Below, piece after piece: positions 1 to 13,143 of a DNA stretch of 64,000 bases; the first letter of the stretch is position 1, and every line of letters begins with the position of its first letter. This stretch comes from Argentina anserina (taxonomy: Eukaryota; Streptophyta; Magnoliopsida; Rosales; Rosaceae). A program made the translations under genes and the position numbers. The notes under the pieces are model-generated. The model was given only the letters and a program-made list of their open reading frames with translations, searched no databases and was not told the origin of the DNA. The stretch lies in assembly GCF_933775445.1 (NCBI RefSeq), contig NC_065874.1:808501-872500 (forward strand). The letters run 5' to 3'.

Positions 1-540
1 ATTTTCACCAATCACATTACTTGATCTGAATTCTAAGTACTAAAGCCATTTCAAGGCCATTCAAGGTGGAAGACATTGCAAAGTAAATGAAAAATTATCA
101 TGAAAAGAAGTCATGTTATACATGTATAAATGTATGTCAGGGTCCATGTATGTACATGAATGTCTGTTAGTAAAACCTAGCGAAGAAAATTATTATGAAC
201 TTAAGATCCCTATGTTCATCTAGATGAAGAAAGTGATTTCACTCTCTTTAGGAATTAGATCAAGGACTAAGAACCAAAACCTCTTTCCTGAATAGAAAAG
301 TCAATTTATTCAGTGTACTTTCAAAAAATTCCATTTGCTTTCCCTTGTTCCGCCAAACACTCTCCTACTCTTTTCTTTTTCTCACCTAAACTGTAAAACT
401 GGCAAGCAAGCTCTCATTTTATTTAGTATTTTCACTTGACTCCATTTTGCTTCTCTGCCTTACAGATTTCTTTCCTGAAAAACCAACAGTATTTTTCTGC
501 ACATACCAGCATCTTGGTAGAAATGCGTCTCATCAGGCTT
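1..540. other. Gene-free left edge
   Basis: AT-rich DNA lying 3' of the minus-strand kinase relic. I see no coding frame, RNA or repeat in it. Confidence 0.5.
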
Positions 541-544
541 GTAC

Positions 545-1860
545 CTCGAGTATCCTCCTAATGGCCTCCGTCATGTCAGGTCTTTGATCAAGTTTATCTC
601 AGTGCAATCAGCTCCGATTTTAAGAGGCTGCAGCATCTGCTTCACTGATTCTGCATTGCTTTCAATCTCTGGGTCTAGAAGCTCTTGCTCTCTCTGCTCG
701 GCCGTTGCTGACTGCACCCATTGAACAACATCAATCCCACCTTTGCCATTGCTTCGATACTGAGATGGGAATTTTCCGGTAAGGATTTCGAGAATGACTA
801 TTCCTAGACAATAAACATCAGATTTTGGAGATATTTGCTGGGACTCTATGTACTCTGGTGTCTTAAAAGCAAACATTGCTTGCGCGGCATTGCTTGGATT
901 CATTAGTGGAAATAAAGCATAGTCATTGAGAACTGGCTCATAATCATCATTTAAAAGAATATTGCTTGACTTGAGATTTCCATGGGGCAAATCATAGGCT
1001 GCAAATTCAGTATGCAGAAACTCTATCCCACTCGCAACACCTTGGATAATCCTCAAACGAGTAGCCCAGGTCAGCTCTGAATGAGATACTCCTCGATCGC
1101 CTGAAATAATTGTCACAGAATCATTAGTCTAGTTAGTCATTAATCCGTTGTAAGAGCGTTATGTCCCAAGAGCGTTGCAGGTGTTTGATGAAAAGTAAGA
1201 TAGTGGCATTTTCCTAATGGCGCTAGGAGTAGGAATTAATCATTGGCAGGAAGCAAAATGAAGTTTGAAAGCTAAGCCCCTTACCATGCAAAACATACAA
1301 TAAGCTGCCTTTAGTAATGTAATCTGAAATCAACAGCTTCTCTTCTCTCCTATAATGGTAAGCCAAGGGAGTCAAGATATTCTTATGCCTTAATCTTCCG
1401 AACCTTCTCATCTCAGCTTCAAACCCCTCTCTCCCTAATCTATTCATATCCTATTCATGCTTTGTAAGCTGAGCCCAATCCTCCATTCCCCAAAACCTCT
1501 GCGGCAGCTTTCATCAAATCCAGCAATCCAAACGTGCCTCTCTGGTCATTCACCATCAACAACTCATTGCTATTCCCTCCATTATTAATCTTCCCGCTAT
1601 GTGAACCCTTCTTGGAATTCCCAGCTTTCTTCGTACTGGCCGACCTTGACATTGCGGCCGGCGCAGTACTAGCAGTAGTGCTACCTATACTCCTGCTATT
1701 AGAGCTCGGAACATGAACTTCAACCACCTCCCCATGGTGTTGAGGCACATGATCCTCCATGTTCTCCTTCCCATCTCCGCCTCTCCCACTCCCAATCCCA
1801 CCACTTCAACTACCCGACCCCCCTAAACGATGACGTCTCCTTTTCTCCAACCCCTCCCAA
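545..1860 (-). pseudogene. Relic of a pollen receptor-like kinase (LRR-RLK subfamily III / PRK type)
   Basis: The minus strand keeps the juxtamembrane region and most of a kinase domain like plant PRK receptor kinases. Recognisable blocks are EVLGNGGLGSAYKA (about 1455-1500), REGFEAEMRRFGRLRHKNIL (about 1380-1440) and SDVYCLGIVILEILTGKFPS (about 760-840). One intron survives, with a donor near 1285 and an acceptor near 1102, so this is not a retrocopy. Several lesions are visible. An in-frame TGA lies just upstream of the block starting at 1760. After AYKA, about 14 codons that should hold the ATP-binding lysine are gone and replaced by a short direct repeat with stops (about 1445-1457). A one-base shift near 590-600 puts the final RPDMTEAIRRI segment out of frame. 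No LRR or transmembrane exon is present upstream. It is probably non-functional; a wrong base call could explain one lesion but not all of them. Confidence 0.85.
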
Positions 1861-1880
1861 CAAAACAAGAATACAAGTGA

Positions 1881-4800
1881 GAGACAGCTTATATATCATG
1901 AACAAAGAAAAAAAACACACACATTATATCGGAATGGAGAGAAAGATCATGCCCTAGCATAAATAAATCATTTCTCTCCGAATTGTTGGAAGAAAAATAG
2001 CAGAGAGTACATGAGGAGGCGGACCTTGAAGTCGTCGGCGGCTGCCAAGTGCGAACTGGCGATGAAGAGCTTGGAGTTGGGAAGAGACCCGATTTTATAC
2101 TCTTCATGAGCTAGGCCTTTCTATCTTCTTTGTCTGTGTACATATATTGTTGTGTTGAGACAGATCGTAATTAACCTTGATGCCCCAGTGGTTGGGGGTT
2201 ATTCCCTTATTTGAGACATGCCGAGTTCAGACCTTGATGTGCCATTTTTTTTTTGTCTTTTATCATGTATCAAGTACGTTTTCCAAATATGCTTGAAACC
2301 GAAGTGCTTGCCAACAACGTGATTCTCCAACTATAGTACAGAAACGAGGTTACGTATGCATGCTGACATTACCTTATAAAATGACTAATGTAAATATATA
2401 TGTACACAGCAGGTGTAAGTGTTACGCTTCTTAAGCTCAATGAAAAGGAGTAATCAAAACCTATTAATTGAAAGGAGGGGACATCGTTGCATAAAGAAGA
2501 GATTAATACTAAACATAACCAAGGCAACTTGTAATGCAAAGTCTAAGACAGGAGTGTAGTGGTGACAATCAAGCTTTCAATAATAGCACACAACTTCTCA
2601 GTTAGTTAATCATGTTTTCATCAATGCAAGAATAAATAAGGCTCCGAGTGCATTAATCTGCTGCATTAACGGTCTCCTCGTGCTCAGAATCCTGTAAACT
2701 TAAAGCAGCCATTAATGGGACATGGATATCAAGGAAAGTAAATCCGACATAAAACTAGATTTACACAAATAGCTGTCTTCCTATATGATTCAATGAATCA
2801 CTCCAATAATTCTATCCAATTATATAATAATTCTACTGAAAATTTCAATTTCAATATAAATCTGGACCTCTCACAAAACAATCCTAGAAGATAAAACTGC
2901 ATGAATAACAAAGCCAAACCTGATTAGTGATAAACCACATGTAAAACAAGAACACAACAGATAACTCCAAATGAAAATGTTATACTACTTCCTTTGAGTG
3001 GCATCTCAACGGGGTTTACATACCATATTCCCAAACCCCTTAAAAACACGTAAACACCTTCCAAAAACAGTCTTTACTGACAACTGAGGAACATCAACAC
3101 ATCAAAAGCATACACTTACATATCATCATTCATCAAACACCTAGCGAACTAGCAACCGTGTGAACGGTCAATACGGATGAAGCTTTTTTTTTTCTTAAAC
3201 TTCTATGGGGCCTATAAATGAGGCATTGTCATCTCAAACATTCATAATTGTACTATTTAATAGTCAACTAAGAAAAATGATTATACATACCTAGTACATA
3301 GTATACGTGGCGTACTTCTTTCATGTTATCGGTATATTTTTACCGTGTTTGTTTCTGATTAGTTACTTATATTTAAATAATATTTTTCAATTTCACTGCT
3401 TGTATATTTACCACATTATGAAATAATATGATTGGTTTGGTACACTACATGGTAATGTCACGTGGTATTTCAAGTACACATAATAATTACTCAAACCACA
3501 ATTCAAGTTTTATTTATTACTCACAAAAAAAGGATAAATAAATCATATGACAGACGATCATCTACTGGCGATTATGGCTCACGCATCACAAAATGAGAAA
3601 AAAAAGGAGTGAAGAAGAAACTCCCAATTGTTTGCGGCTTCCAAACCTTTAACAAGTCAAAGGGCCTTCTCTTTAGAGTTTAGGCTTTTTTTTTTAGTTC
3701 GTTTTGCTTTGAAAAATAGAGTTTGATTAAATAAAAAAATTAAATAAAAGTATGAAAAATGTGAGGAGCTTGTTAGTACTTACGCTATAGAATTCATTTC
3801 TAAGCAAATCACAAAATTAAATTTGTTTCTAAAGTAGTCGTAATCTAACAATTTTGGTAAAGATTATCGATATTAAAACTAAATTTCAGCATGACTTAAA
3901 TTTCTGACATACGAAACAAAATCAGATTGAGTTATTCAACATCGATTAGATATGAAAGTAATTCCTTAGTCGGGGTGGAAAGTTTTAGACTACAATGACG
4001 TAAAGATCCGGATGTGGATGATGGAATGATAACCCATCGTTCAATTTATGAGCATAAAAACATTTTGTAAATATGTCTCACTATTTTGATAGCATCAGTT
4101 TGAAAGAAATTTAAAATTTGTCCAAGTCTGTTTGAATTTTAAAAACACAAGTGCACACATGATTGAAATAAAAGAAAAATGACACACGTGGTAAAATTAG
4201 AGTATAAAAAGTGCGACAACACAATCATATTCATTAACAATAAGATCTTCAACATAAGAGGCAGAACCAAGATTGGCTTATCAAACAAGGATGAGAAATG
4301 TCAAGTTAGTTCTTTAAATGACTATATTAAGTATGCACGATTCCTCAGTGGAGGAACATGAAAAAGAGGTGAAATAAACGTATGATCCCAACGAGTACTA
4401 ACATGATTGAATGAACTTCATTACCAAAGGAAAAAAAATACATGATTGATTGAAATTTATCACTCGAAATTTCATTTATGTCTTTTACTGTATTACTCAT
4501 CACCTCTTCACACACGTTCTTTCGTTGCCACCCACTTTTGACTAGAGAAAAATGTTACAGGTACAAGTCTCTATATTACTGCATCATTTAGAATGCTCAA
4601 ATTAACGATCATTCCGATGAAAGATACAGACAAAAGAGGAAGGTGAACAAAAGAAAAACTCATTGCAACCGTAGATTTTCCTATTATTGAAATGGATAAC
4701 CCATTTGGCAAATAATGCATCATAACAGAACGATAAAGAAAATTTCAAGAAGCTCAAGAGGAGCACCCAATATCTTGTAGGATGCTAATTACTCATCACT

Positions 4801-4881
4801 TAATTTAAAACAAACTACTATGTCACCCTTTCGTGACATATTTTTGCCTTCTAATTGTGCATCTAATTCCTTCTTGAGACT
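1881..4881. other. Gene-free AT-rich interval
   Basis: Three kilobases with no convincing coding exon on either strand. Around 2175-2260 there is a short tRNA-like/SINE-like stretch followed by a T run, too weak to call. The rest is simple AT-rich sequence with short homopolymers, for example 3185-3195 and 3686-3696. Confidence 0.5.
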
Positions 4882-7800
4882 TTAGAGAGGCCTAGTGTGG
4901 CGACCTCTTGCCCTGCCACAAAGAATAGCATTTCTTGGAATTGGTAATTCATCTCTCCATGAATGAGCAGGAGAGTATACTCTCAGATAGAACTGTTGTC
5001 CCAAGTACTGCCTTGCCCAGTTTTGAGACCTCACATTCCACATTCCCACGTTGTCCAATGTCAGTGAGATTGCAGTCCATGACTTTGGATACACCTGCAC
5101 CCGAAACCCCAATCAAGTCGAGTCAATAATATGTCACGTTGCATCGAGTAATGCTAAGAATGATCACATTTTTAAGTCACAGTAGCGGATCACAGTAGCT
5201 GGAAGGCAGGTTCGGTGGATACATAACTTGCCTCACAATATGTCTGGCTAATGTGACTCTTTTAGCATTGTACTTGTATTTTCTTACCTGAACAGTGGAG
5301 CGCGCAACCGTGTCTCTCAGATTGTAACGTGCTCTACTTGCCTGAGTCCATTGTCCTCCATCCATCCTGCAGATTGTCCCAACCATTGTCAAATTCAATG
5401 TGTTCAAAGACAAGTAACATACTTTTCGGAACACAAAACAGACTGTATGATCTTTACTCTTACCCCAGTACAAAGAATGAATAGCCATCAATGTGCCATG
5501 ATTGCACTGAGTCTTCCCAATTTTGGAATACAATCTCTACAAATTCTCGGAAATTGGCGTGCATGACTGAGGTTTGCAGGTAGCCACCATTTCCTCCTGG
5601 AGGATTGGTAGGAATGCTTCCAAGATTGTATACTCCCGGAATGTTGAAGTAATCAGCGAGTTTCAAAGGAGTGTCTGCTGGAACATAGGAGACACCGTTG
5701 ACAGCATACCTCTGCTTGCCATTGATCCAGGGTGCAGAGTTTCCAAGCATAATTGTCCTGGCTGGCTTTATCATTCCATAGTGGTATGAGCCTTGAGGAT
5801 TAGGCCTAGGTCCACTAGCTGTCAAATTCCATCTGGTTCAAAACAACCATCAATAGGATTAATGTAAGAAAATTACATCAGAAATACCATATAAGACTTG
5901 ACCTGTATCAACATTGTGGAATATAATCTCATCAATTTATTCATTTCTTTTTGTGAATTATTTCATGTAAGCCTGTAAGAGATGCATCAAGATTTAGCTT
6001 CAGAATCAAGTTTATGTAAGTACCGTATAGATCTTGCTTGGTTGAGGGACCAAGCAACCTCGTTGGTAGGCCCCCAAGGGATAGGACCTGAAACTCCCTT
6101 GCGTGAATTGGTGTAGTGAAGAATGGCTGTGGTGGTGAGTATCTTGGTGGTGAAGCGTGAAGAAACGACCACATAGTAGTCTTGAGCAGGCTGATCAGCT
6201 GTAACCAAGACAGAATACGACTGGCCCAGATGGATGTCAAGTGCATCATATGTGTTCTGAAGTGTATGTGATCCTTCTACCTCCACCAATTTCATCTTAT
6301 GCCCTTGAATTCGGAAGTTAAGGGATGTTGTAAGCCCTACATTTGATATCCTAAACCTATAAGTCCTGCCTGCACAAGATGCACACAGATTGAATTATGA
6401 GCAAACATAATTACCAAAATGTAGTTTACAAGTTCAAAGATTAAGAGCTATATTTGAGGGTGGGATATAGAGTTGTTTTTTGGACACCTACCTGGTTCAA
6501 CATTGAATGTGTATCCATTCCATCCACGACCGTTGATGAGTAGACCATCAGGCAAGGGAAGATTTCGACCACGCTCCAAGAAGTATCGTCTCAGTATCTA
6601 CAATTTGAAAATGAGACCATTAGGAATTAGGAATATAAGAGAAGGGAGACAAAATTAGTGCTCGGACCATTGTATGTGACAGTGAAATGCTAATCAAGCA
6701 GTTACTTACATAATGATTAGTTTTGAACCAGTCGCCGGCTAGTACAGTGTGGTCTCCAGCAGGATTGGGGAAAGGAACTGGAATCTTAGGACGGCTCCAG
6801 ATTCTGATGCCACCAAAGCCACCAGCAGCTTTGTGAAACAAAAATGAAGGAAAGTAGAAGAAGCTCCCAATCTGATCCTTCACTTGGATATTGTAAGTGA
6901 AGTTCCTTCCTGGTAAAATTGGACAGTTTGTGCCATACATTCCATCCTGCCATGAGTTCCTTCTCTGCTGTATACCATCCCTATACAACAATACACACAG
7001 AACATCAACATTATTTCAAGTAACCTATAGCAAGTACAAGCGTACAACCATCAGTCTCATTTTAACCTTCAAATTTTTTATTTATTTAACACATTAAATC
7101 AGAAGTCACCATCACCTCTCCACGCCTTTCTCATACTTGAATGCTGGTTCATTAATCATAGATTTAGAAGGTGACTTCCTGTTAAAACTGAATCTAGATT
7201 CATTTATTTGCAGTAGGGTGGGCTTTGGTGGTGGCTTGTGGGGCTAAAACAGTAAATGCATTTCTATGAATGTGAATATAGGTTTGTAGCTCATATGGTA
7301 TACAAAATTAATGTGCCTAAACTTAAATGTTGTATCTTTATTATTTAACAAAATGTAGATGTGGACAGGAAGAGATCTAGCATGTGAAGAAGGATGAGAT
7401 ATCACATGGTACAGACACAATGAAGGGCATAAAGTATATCATACTATCATAAAACTCAGTTGCAAAAATATAGTTTAATGGATTTTGGGGAAGAGGCATT
7501 AGTTATCTTTCTAGATGATTAAGTTTGATAACTAAAATATCAGCATTAAACAACATCCTTAGCAAAAACCAGATCTTATTGAATGTCTGTGACTTTGAAC
7601 ACTACATGACTTTACAAAACCCATAAGACAAAAGTCACCAGAAAGAATAGGAAAAAGTTGCATTCTTTTTCAGCTTTTCTGCTCTACATCAACATCATGA
7701 ACATGCTCAGATGCCAACTTATCAAACTAACAAGTTTAATAGACACTTGAGCCATAACAAAAGCTTTGAAGCAATAGGTCTGGCTAAGGTGAAGAATTGG

Positions 7801-8309
7801 ATAGAGATCAGAACTTCCTTTTTCTAACAAGAAATATGATAATAACTATAGCAACCCAGATTTAGCTATTTTCCCAGCAAACAAACAGAACATAAAGCCT
7901 CCTCAAAAAAAAAAAACATAAAGCAAGAAGAGCAGAATTACAGCAACATACCAAGAAAGAAGAAATGGTTCACTCAGGTAATTGAACACACTGATAACCA
8001 AGTTCATATTTGTCACTGCATCAATCTGTGGCCCTGGAAATTGGTTATTAATCAAGATCCCCTGCATCAGTTAATCACATTCTTGTCAGGCAAAAAAAGC
8101 AAACAGCACTTTCATTTCCATCCCAAAAGCCAGTAAAGAAAGTAGCTTTATGAAGAAGCACAAGTAGTATATACCTGTTGCTTAACACCAAGAGGATAAA
8201 TGTCGCCATAGGTGATTTTCCAGGTGAGAAACTTATATGGGTCTTCAGCATTAGCACCATGAACTAAAACCAGAACCAAAGCAATGCAAAAATAGTAAAT
8301 CTCTCTCAT
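4882..8309 (-). CDS. SKU5-similar (SKS) multicopper-oxidase-like cell-wall protein
   Basis: Eight exons (8175-8309, 7952-8061, 6710-6980, 6492-6597, 6024-6369, 5464-5832, 5288-5366, 4882-5094) give 542 residues, the usual SKS length. Residues 1-21 form a signal peptide (MREIYYFCIALVLVLVHGANA), followed by three cupredoxin-like domains. The copper-ligand positions of true multicopper oxidases are replaced: SWDGIQQ instead of an HWHG motif, SWHIDGYSFF instead of HPFHLHGH, and DNVGMWNVRSQNW where the HCH motif should be. The protein is therefore probably not an oxidase, as known for the SKU5/SKS family, which acts in the wall or at the plasma membrane in directional growth and pollen tubes. The C-terminus (RARGRHTRPL) is basic with no GPI signal, unlike SKU5 itself and like several pollen SKS proteins. 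It is divergent from the rhamnogalacturonate lyase at 9233. Intron 2 is long (6981-7951). Confidence 0.93.
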
Positions 8310-9232
8310 TTTCTTCTAGCTATCTACTTAGCTAAAAAAATGTCAAAAAAAGGTCTATAACAATGAATCCAATGTAGTAGCTTAGATCTGTAGGAAGAAA
8401 AGTTAGGGAGAGTTTGGTCCTCTCTCACCAAATCTAACTAAGATTCTTGCTCAAAAGTGTTTCTGAGATAGAAACTGTGAGTACTTCTGGGGAGCAAAGA
8501 CTTCAGCTCTCATATATGTAAGCAAGCAAGAGAACAGTGGAAGATGTCTCATGTTAGCTGTCAGTGGATTCTTTCAGTACAATGAGTGAGATCAAGCGGT
8601 GCATGTGAATTTTCACTGCCCAATCATAGACCGTTGAATTCTGGGTGGTTCCAAAAGTGAAGTCTGAAATTTTACCATATTACCGACTTCACGTGACATT
8701 GGATTTGAACATAGTACTTGCCAATAATGACAAAAAGGATCGAACTTGTATCATGCTTAGCAGAGAAAATGATTATACTATTTCACTCAGATCTTTTTAC
8801 AGTTTTACTCTGATTAATTAAGTGAGTCTCTGTCAGTGTTTAAGATAGATAAAGACCCAACTTGCAGACAATAGTAAAATTAAAAGAGTCTGACAAATCA
8901 AAATTTTTAATGATCAATGCATTTGGTAGAAGCATTTTTTTCATTATACTATTTTGAATGAATTTCGCCACGTCTATTGAAGCACTATGATTTATGCCTC
9001 TACTATGTTGATATTGGTGATATAATCTAGAACTAGAAAGGGCTGCTTCTTGTTTTTATTTAAATGGATTTAGAAAGAGTTCATGGACTTTGATTCTGAT
9101 GTTTAACATTAATTGTATCATAGTAATCAACGATTAGCTGTTCTTGAACATAATGAGGTTCAATAACCTCTCTATTAATCTTGCTATAAGGAGTAAGAGG
9201 AGAGGGGAAGAAGACATTGATCGGTTTCTGCA
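8310..9232. promoter_or_regulatory. Shared intergenic region between two divergent cell-wall genes
   Basis: About 920 bp separate the start codons of the SKS gene (-) and the rhamnogalacturonate lyase (+). It must hold both promoters and 5' UTRs. There are AT-rich TATA-like tracts, for example near 8510-8520, but I could not identify a specific shared element. Confidence 0.6.
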
Positions 9233-12200
9233 ATGGTGAAGAAGAAAATGAAACTAAGCAGCCAAGGACCTTATGTAAGTTGATCATGTTTTCCAGACTA
9301 TTAGTGTACGACTCTATCAATCTCTCCTATTTTTTTATTAGAATTCTGGTGTTGATTTGCATAGGTTACATTGGACAATGGGTTGGTGAAGCTTACAGTT
9401 GTGAAGCCTCAAGGGTATATAACTGGCATTGCTTATGGAGGAATGGACAACCTTCTAGATCCCAAGTCCAAAGAAACAAGCAGAGGGTAAGTGGGTAACC
9501 ATCTAACATATGTGACAGAATCGTTAATGCAATAAAATGACGGTGCTGAACATATGAATTTTGAAAATTATAGAAGTAGAAATTCTATCTCCATATTATG
9601 GACACGATATTGCAACAATTATAACTCCTAGCTCATTCAGAAGTGTTTTCTTATAAGCATTGTGCATTCAAGCACTAACAACTTGAGATCTCAAAGAACT
9701 GAAAGAAGAAGAAAAAAAAACCTGTAGGCACAATGGTTGTCTAATATAGAAAGACTTTTCTACTTGACACAATCATCTATGCTAATGTGCAGATATTGGG
9801 ACATCAACTGGAATTTGCCAGGAGGCCAGGACATATACGATTTGTATGGTTTTGCTCTATAAGATTTAAAATCTACATAAGTTATTGTCTGTTTGTTTGA
9901 ACAATTATGAGTAGTAATTGCCGACTAAATTATGAATAGGTCATATATAGTCTAAACAGACTAGTTGAACCATTGTGCATTACAGACTAAAAGGAGCTGA
10001 ATATAGTGTTGTGCAAATGAACAAAGAATGCTTAGAAGTTTCATTCAAGAACACTTATGATTCAACGTCAGTTCGGGGCACAAATTTGCCTCTCAGCGTA
10101 GACATAAGGTTATACTTCAACATAAAACTTAATCTTCTCAGTTCTTTTGTTAAGGTCTTATTGATAAACGAATCACTTTTTAGGTACATAGTAAGGACTG
10201 GTGTTTCAGGGTTCTACTGCTATGGAATCTATGAGCGCCCATCTGGCTGTCCCGCTGTTGATATTGCTCAGACAAGACTGGTGTTTAAGCTGAGAAAAGA
10301 GAAGTAAAATCTCAATCTATTTCCTAGCTTGATTGGTTTCTTGGTTCTGTTTATATTGATAGTCTTTGTGTAAACTTGTAATAGGTTTCACTACATGGCA
10401 ATAACAGATGAGAAACAAAGGGTAATGCCAATGCCTGAAGATCTGCTTCCAGATAGAGGCAAGCAACTCATTGTACCAGAGTCAGTTCTGCTAGTGAATC
10501 CCATAAATCCAGATCTCAAAGGGGAGGTGTGTACATACCTAAAACCATTCGATACCGAAAATCAAATGAAGTACATTGATCTCTAAATTCCGCTATTTGC
10601 GTGAGGCTGAATGCAGGTTGATGATAAGTATATGTATTCAATGGACAACAAAGATAGTGGAGTCCATGGATGGATAGGTTCCGGCCCCATTGTCGGATTT
10701 TGGACCATCTTTCCGAGCCAGGAGTTCAGAAATGGAGGACCTACAAAGCAAAACCTCACAGTTCACACTGGTCCAACCTGCCTTGCAGTAAAAGCAATCA
10801 CTCTTAAACTGTCTTACACACCTCAGATTGTACTAGAATCAGTTAAATTTACTTTCATATGGTGCAACAGATGTTTCAAGGAACACATTATCTTGGATTA
10901 GATATGGTAGCTCAATTCGATGAGGGAGAGACATGGAAGAAGGTGTTTGGACCTGTCTTTATATACCTAAACTCAACATTAGATGCATCAAATGCCCACA
11001 ATTTATGGACAGATGCGAAAAAACAGGTACTGATCACTCATCTCATGCTAGCAGAACTGTGCTGCTTAAGTTCAGCAATTTCTTACTTGTTGATGCTGTA
11101 CTTGGCTCATCCTAGAGGCTGTTTGAGGAGACACTGTGGCCGTATGATTTTGTCTCGTCACCCAACTACGTTGCTGCTAAAGACCGCGGTTCAGTTTCTG
11201 GGAGACTGTTAGCGCAGGATCGGTCAGTAATCTATCGAAGCTAATCAAACCGCCACTAATTTTATGTACACTACTCAAATTGTTTATATGCATATTGTCT
11301 GCATGAATCTAGGTATGTTTCGAGTTCTCTCATTCCTGCTAAAAGTGCATATATTGGTCTCTCGGTTGCAACTACTGCAGGATCTTGGCAACTAGAAAGC
11401 AAGGTAGTTACTTACCAGATGCTGCTAGATATGTATAGGTTCATCTTTCACTTTTACACTTGATTTATACAGTTCATGTTCAACTTCTGCACAGGGCTAT
11501 CAGTTTTGGGTACAAACAGATTCTAATGGGAATTTTACTATCAAGAATGTGATCCCTGGAATATATGGACTTCATGGCTGGGTTCCTGGTTTCATGGGTG
11601 ATTACCTTAACAATGAGCGGATCGCTATCTCTGAAGGTAGTTACCACAAGCTTGAACTTTGAAATGACTATACAAAACACTACTACAAAAGGAAATCAGG
11701 AAATGTTCCTGAACTAGTCATCAGCTAATAATTAATCTATTTCTTTTCCAAATGCTTCAGGAAAACACACAGAACTTGGAAATCTGACCTATGCTCCTCC
11801 CAGAGATGGACCGACAGTATGGGAGATTGGCTTCCCTGATCGGACAGCCATAGGTGACTTTGTACCCGATGTGAACCCAATGTATGTCAACAAGTTATTC
11901 ATCAACAGCCCAGAAAAGTAAGCAAATATATCCCCTTCCCGTAAATCAGACTAAATCCATCAATCTCACAATCCATGTTGGGATGTTCATGTTACAGGTA
12001 CAGACAATATGGCTTATGGGACAGATACACTGATATACACCCTGAACATGACCAGATCTACACAATAGGAATCAGTAATCCCAAAACAGACTGGTTCTTT
12101 GCTCATGTGGACAGGTCTTTAATCACTCCCCTCTATAACCCAAAATGATTTTCTTCCACTTCCAAACTTACGAACCATTGGCTTTTACAGGAGAAGGCCA

Positions 12201-12674
12201 GGGAATAAGTATGTTCCGACAACATGGACAATCAAGTTCAATCTCAATTCAGTAACTACTGGCACTTACCAGCTGAGACTGTCCATTGCTTCAGCAACCC
12301 GCTCAGACCTTGAGGTACTAGCACAAGCCTTCTCACCTGATACAATAAAACAATAGAACTACAACGTTTACTCATCCCTACATGTTAATAATGTCATGCA
12401 GGTCCATGTTAACCATATGGATACAGGACACCTGGTATTTCAAGAGTTGAATCTAGGAACAGATAACACAGTTTGTCGACATGGAATTCATGGATTCTAT
12501 TGTCTTTTCAGCGCCAATTTTCCCTCAACATTACTTGTTAAGGGAGATAACTCCATTTTTCTCACACAGGCGAGGGGTGGAGATTCACTTTGTGGAGTTC
12601 TCTATGATTATCTAAGACTAGAAGCTCCAGCAACTCCAGAGAACCCCAAAAGCTTATACCCCCCTATTGAGTAG
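9233..12674 (+). CDS. Rhamnogalacturonate lyase (polysaccharide lyase family 4)
   Basis: Fifteen exons (9233-9274, 9365-9486, 9793-9843, 9986-10108, 10184-10303, 10385-10526, 10617-10787, 10871-11026, 11116-11222, 11313-11403, 11495-11636, 11761-11917, 11998-12114, 12191-12314, 12402-12674) join in phase to 645 residues. PL4 enzymes cleave the rhamnose-galacturonate backbone of pectin by beta-elimination. The catalytic N-terminal beta-sandwich covers roughly residues 15-300 (VTLDNGLVKLTV, SGFYCYGIYERP, GWIGSGPIVGFW). A fibronectin-III-like domain follows at about 325-410 (GSVSGRLLAQD, GNFTIKNVIPGIYGLHGW), then a C-terminal carbohydrate-binding-like domain at about 440-640 (WEIGFPDRTAIGDF). 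The start is fixed by an in-frame TGA five codons upstream. The first exon encodes MVKKKMKLSSQGPY, which is not a signal peptide, so either secretion is unconventional or a different 5' exon is used. Confidence 0.93.
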
Positions 12675-13143
12675 AAACCAGATAATATTCAAATCATTTC
12701 ATGGTAAACAAGTTTTTTTTTAATACATGTGCATAATAAAGATTGATTTTTCGTAGCATCATCAAGTTAAATCAAATTATTATAATAAAAGAGGCACATG
12801 ATCCTGTACTCGATTTTTAGTTTCTAACTTTCTATGCTATTCCAGTTTCATATACAGGTTATATAGGGGCAGATATCATTAAAATATGCAAGGCATTCCC
12901 ATAACAAGAATCATAGAGACTAGACAAAATACTAGCCACTCAGTTTGGCAGTTGCATAATTGCACTGTTTCATCTACAAAACTTCATACGTACAAAATGT
13001 GAAGGCAACAGCCACCTTCTATGTTCAAAATACCATGCGAAGCATGCATGGAAAGACCGCCAATCTGCCGCAAGAGAAAAAGAAACTATGACCCCGAGGA
13101 TAAACTGATTAATCTCTATGATTCACACTTCACCAAACTTATA
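12675..13143. other. Convergent 3' ends
   Basis: Short AT-rich spacer between the 3' ends of the rhamnogalacturonate lyase (+) and the TDP2-like gene (-). It should contain both poly(A) regions; I see no gene. Confidence 0.5.

Noticed and set aside
1889..2107. Open frame upstream of the kinase relic, considered as the missing LRR part
   Set aside because: The translation has no leucine-rich repeat and low complexity; its composition is typical of non-coding DNA.
2175..2260. tRNA-like stretch with CCAGTGGTTGGG and GAGTTCAGACC before a T run
   Set aside because: It does not fold as a cloverleaf and has no clear B box; at most an old SINE fragment.
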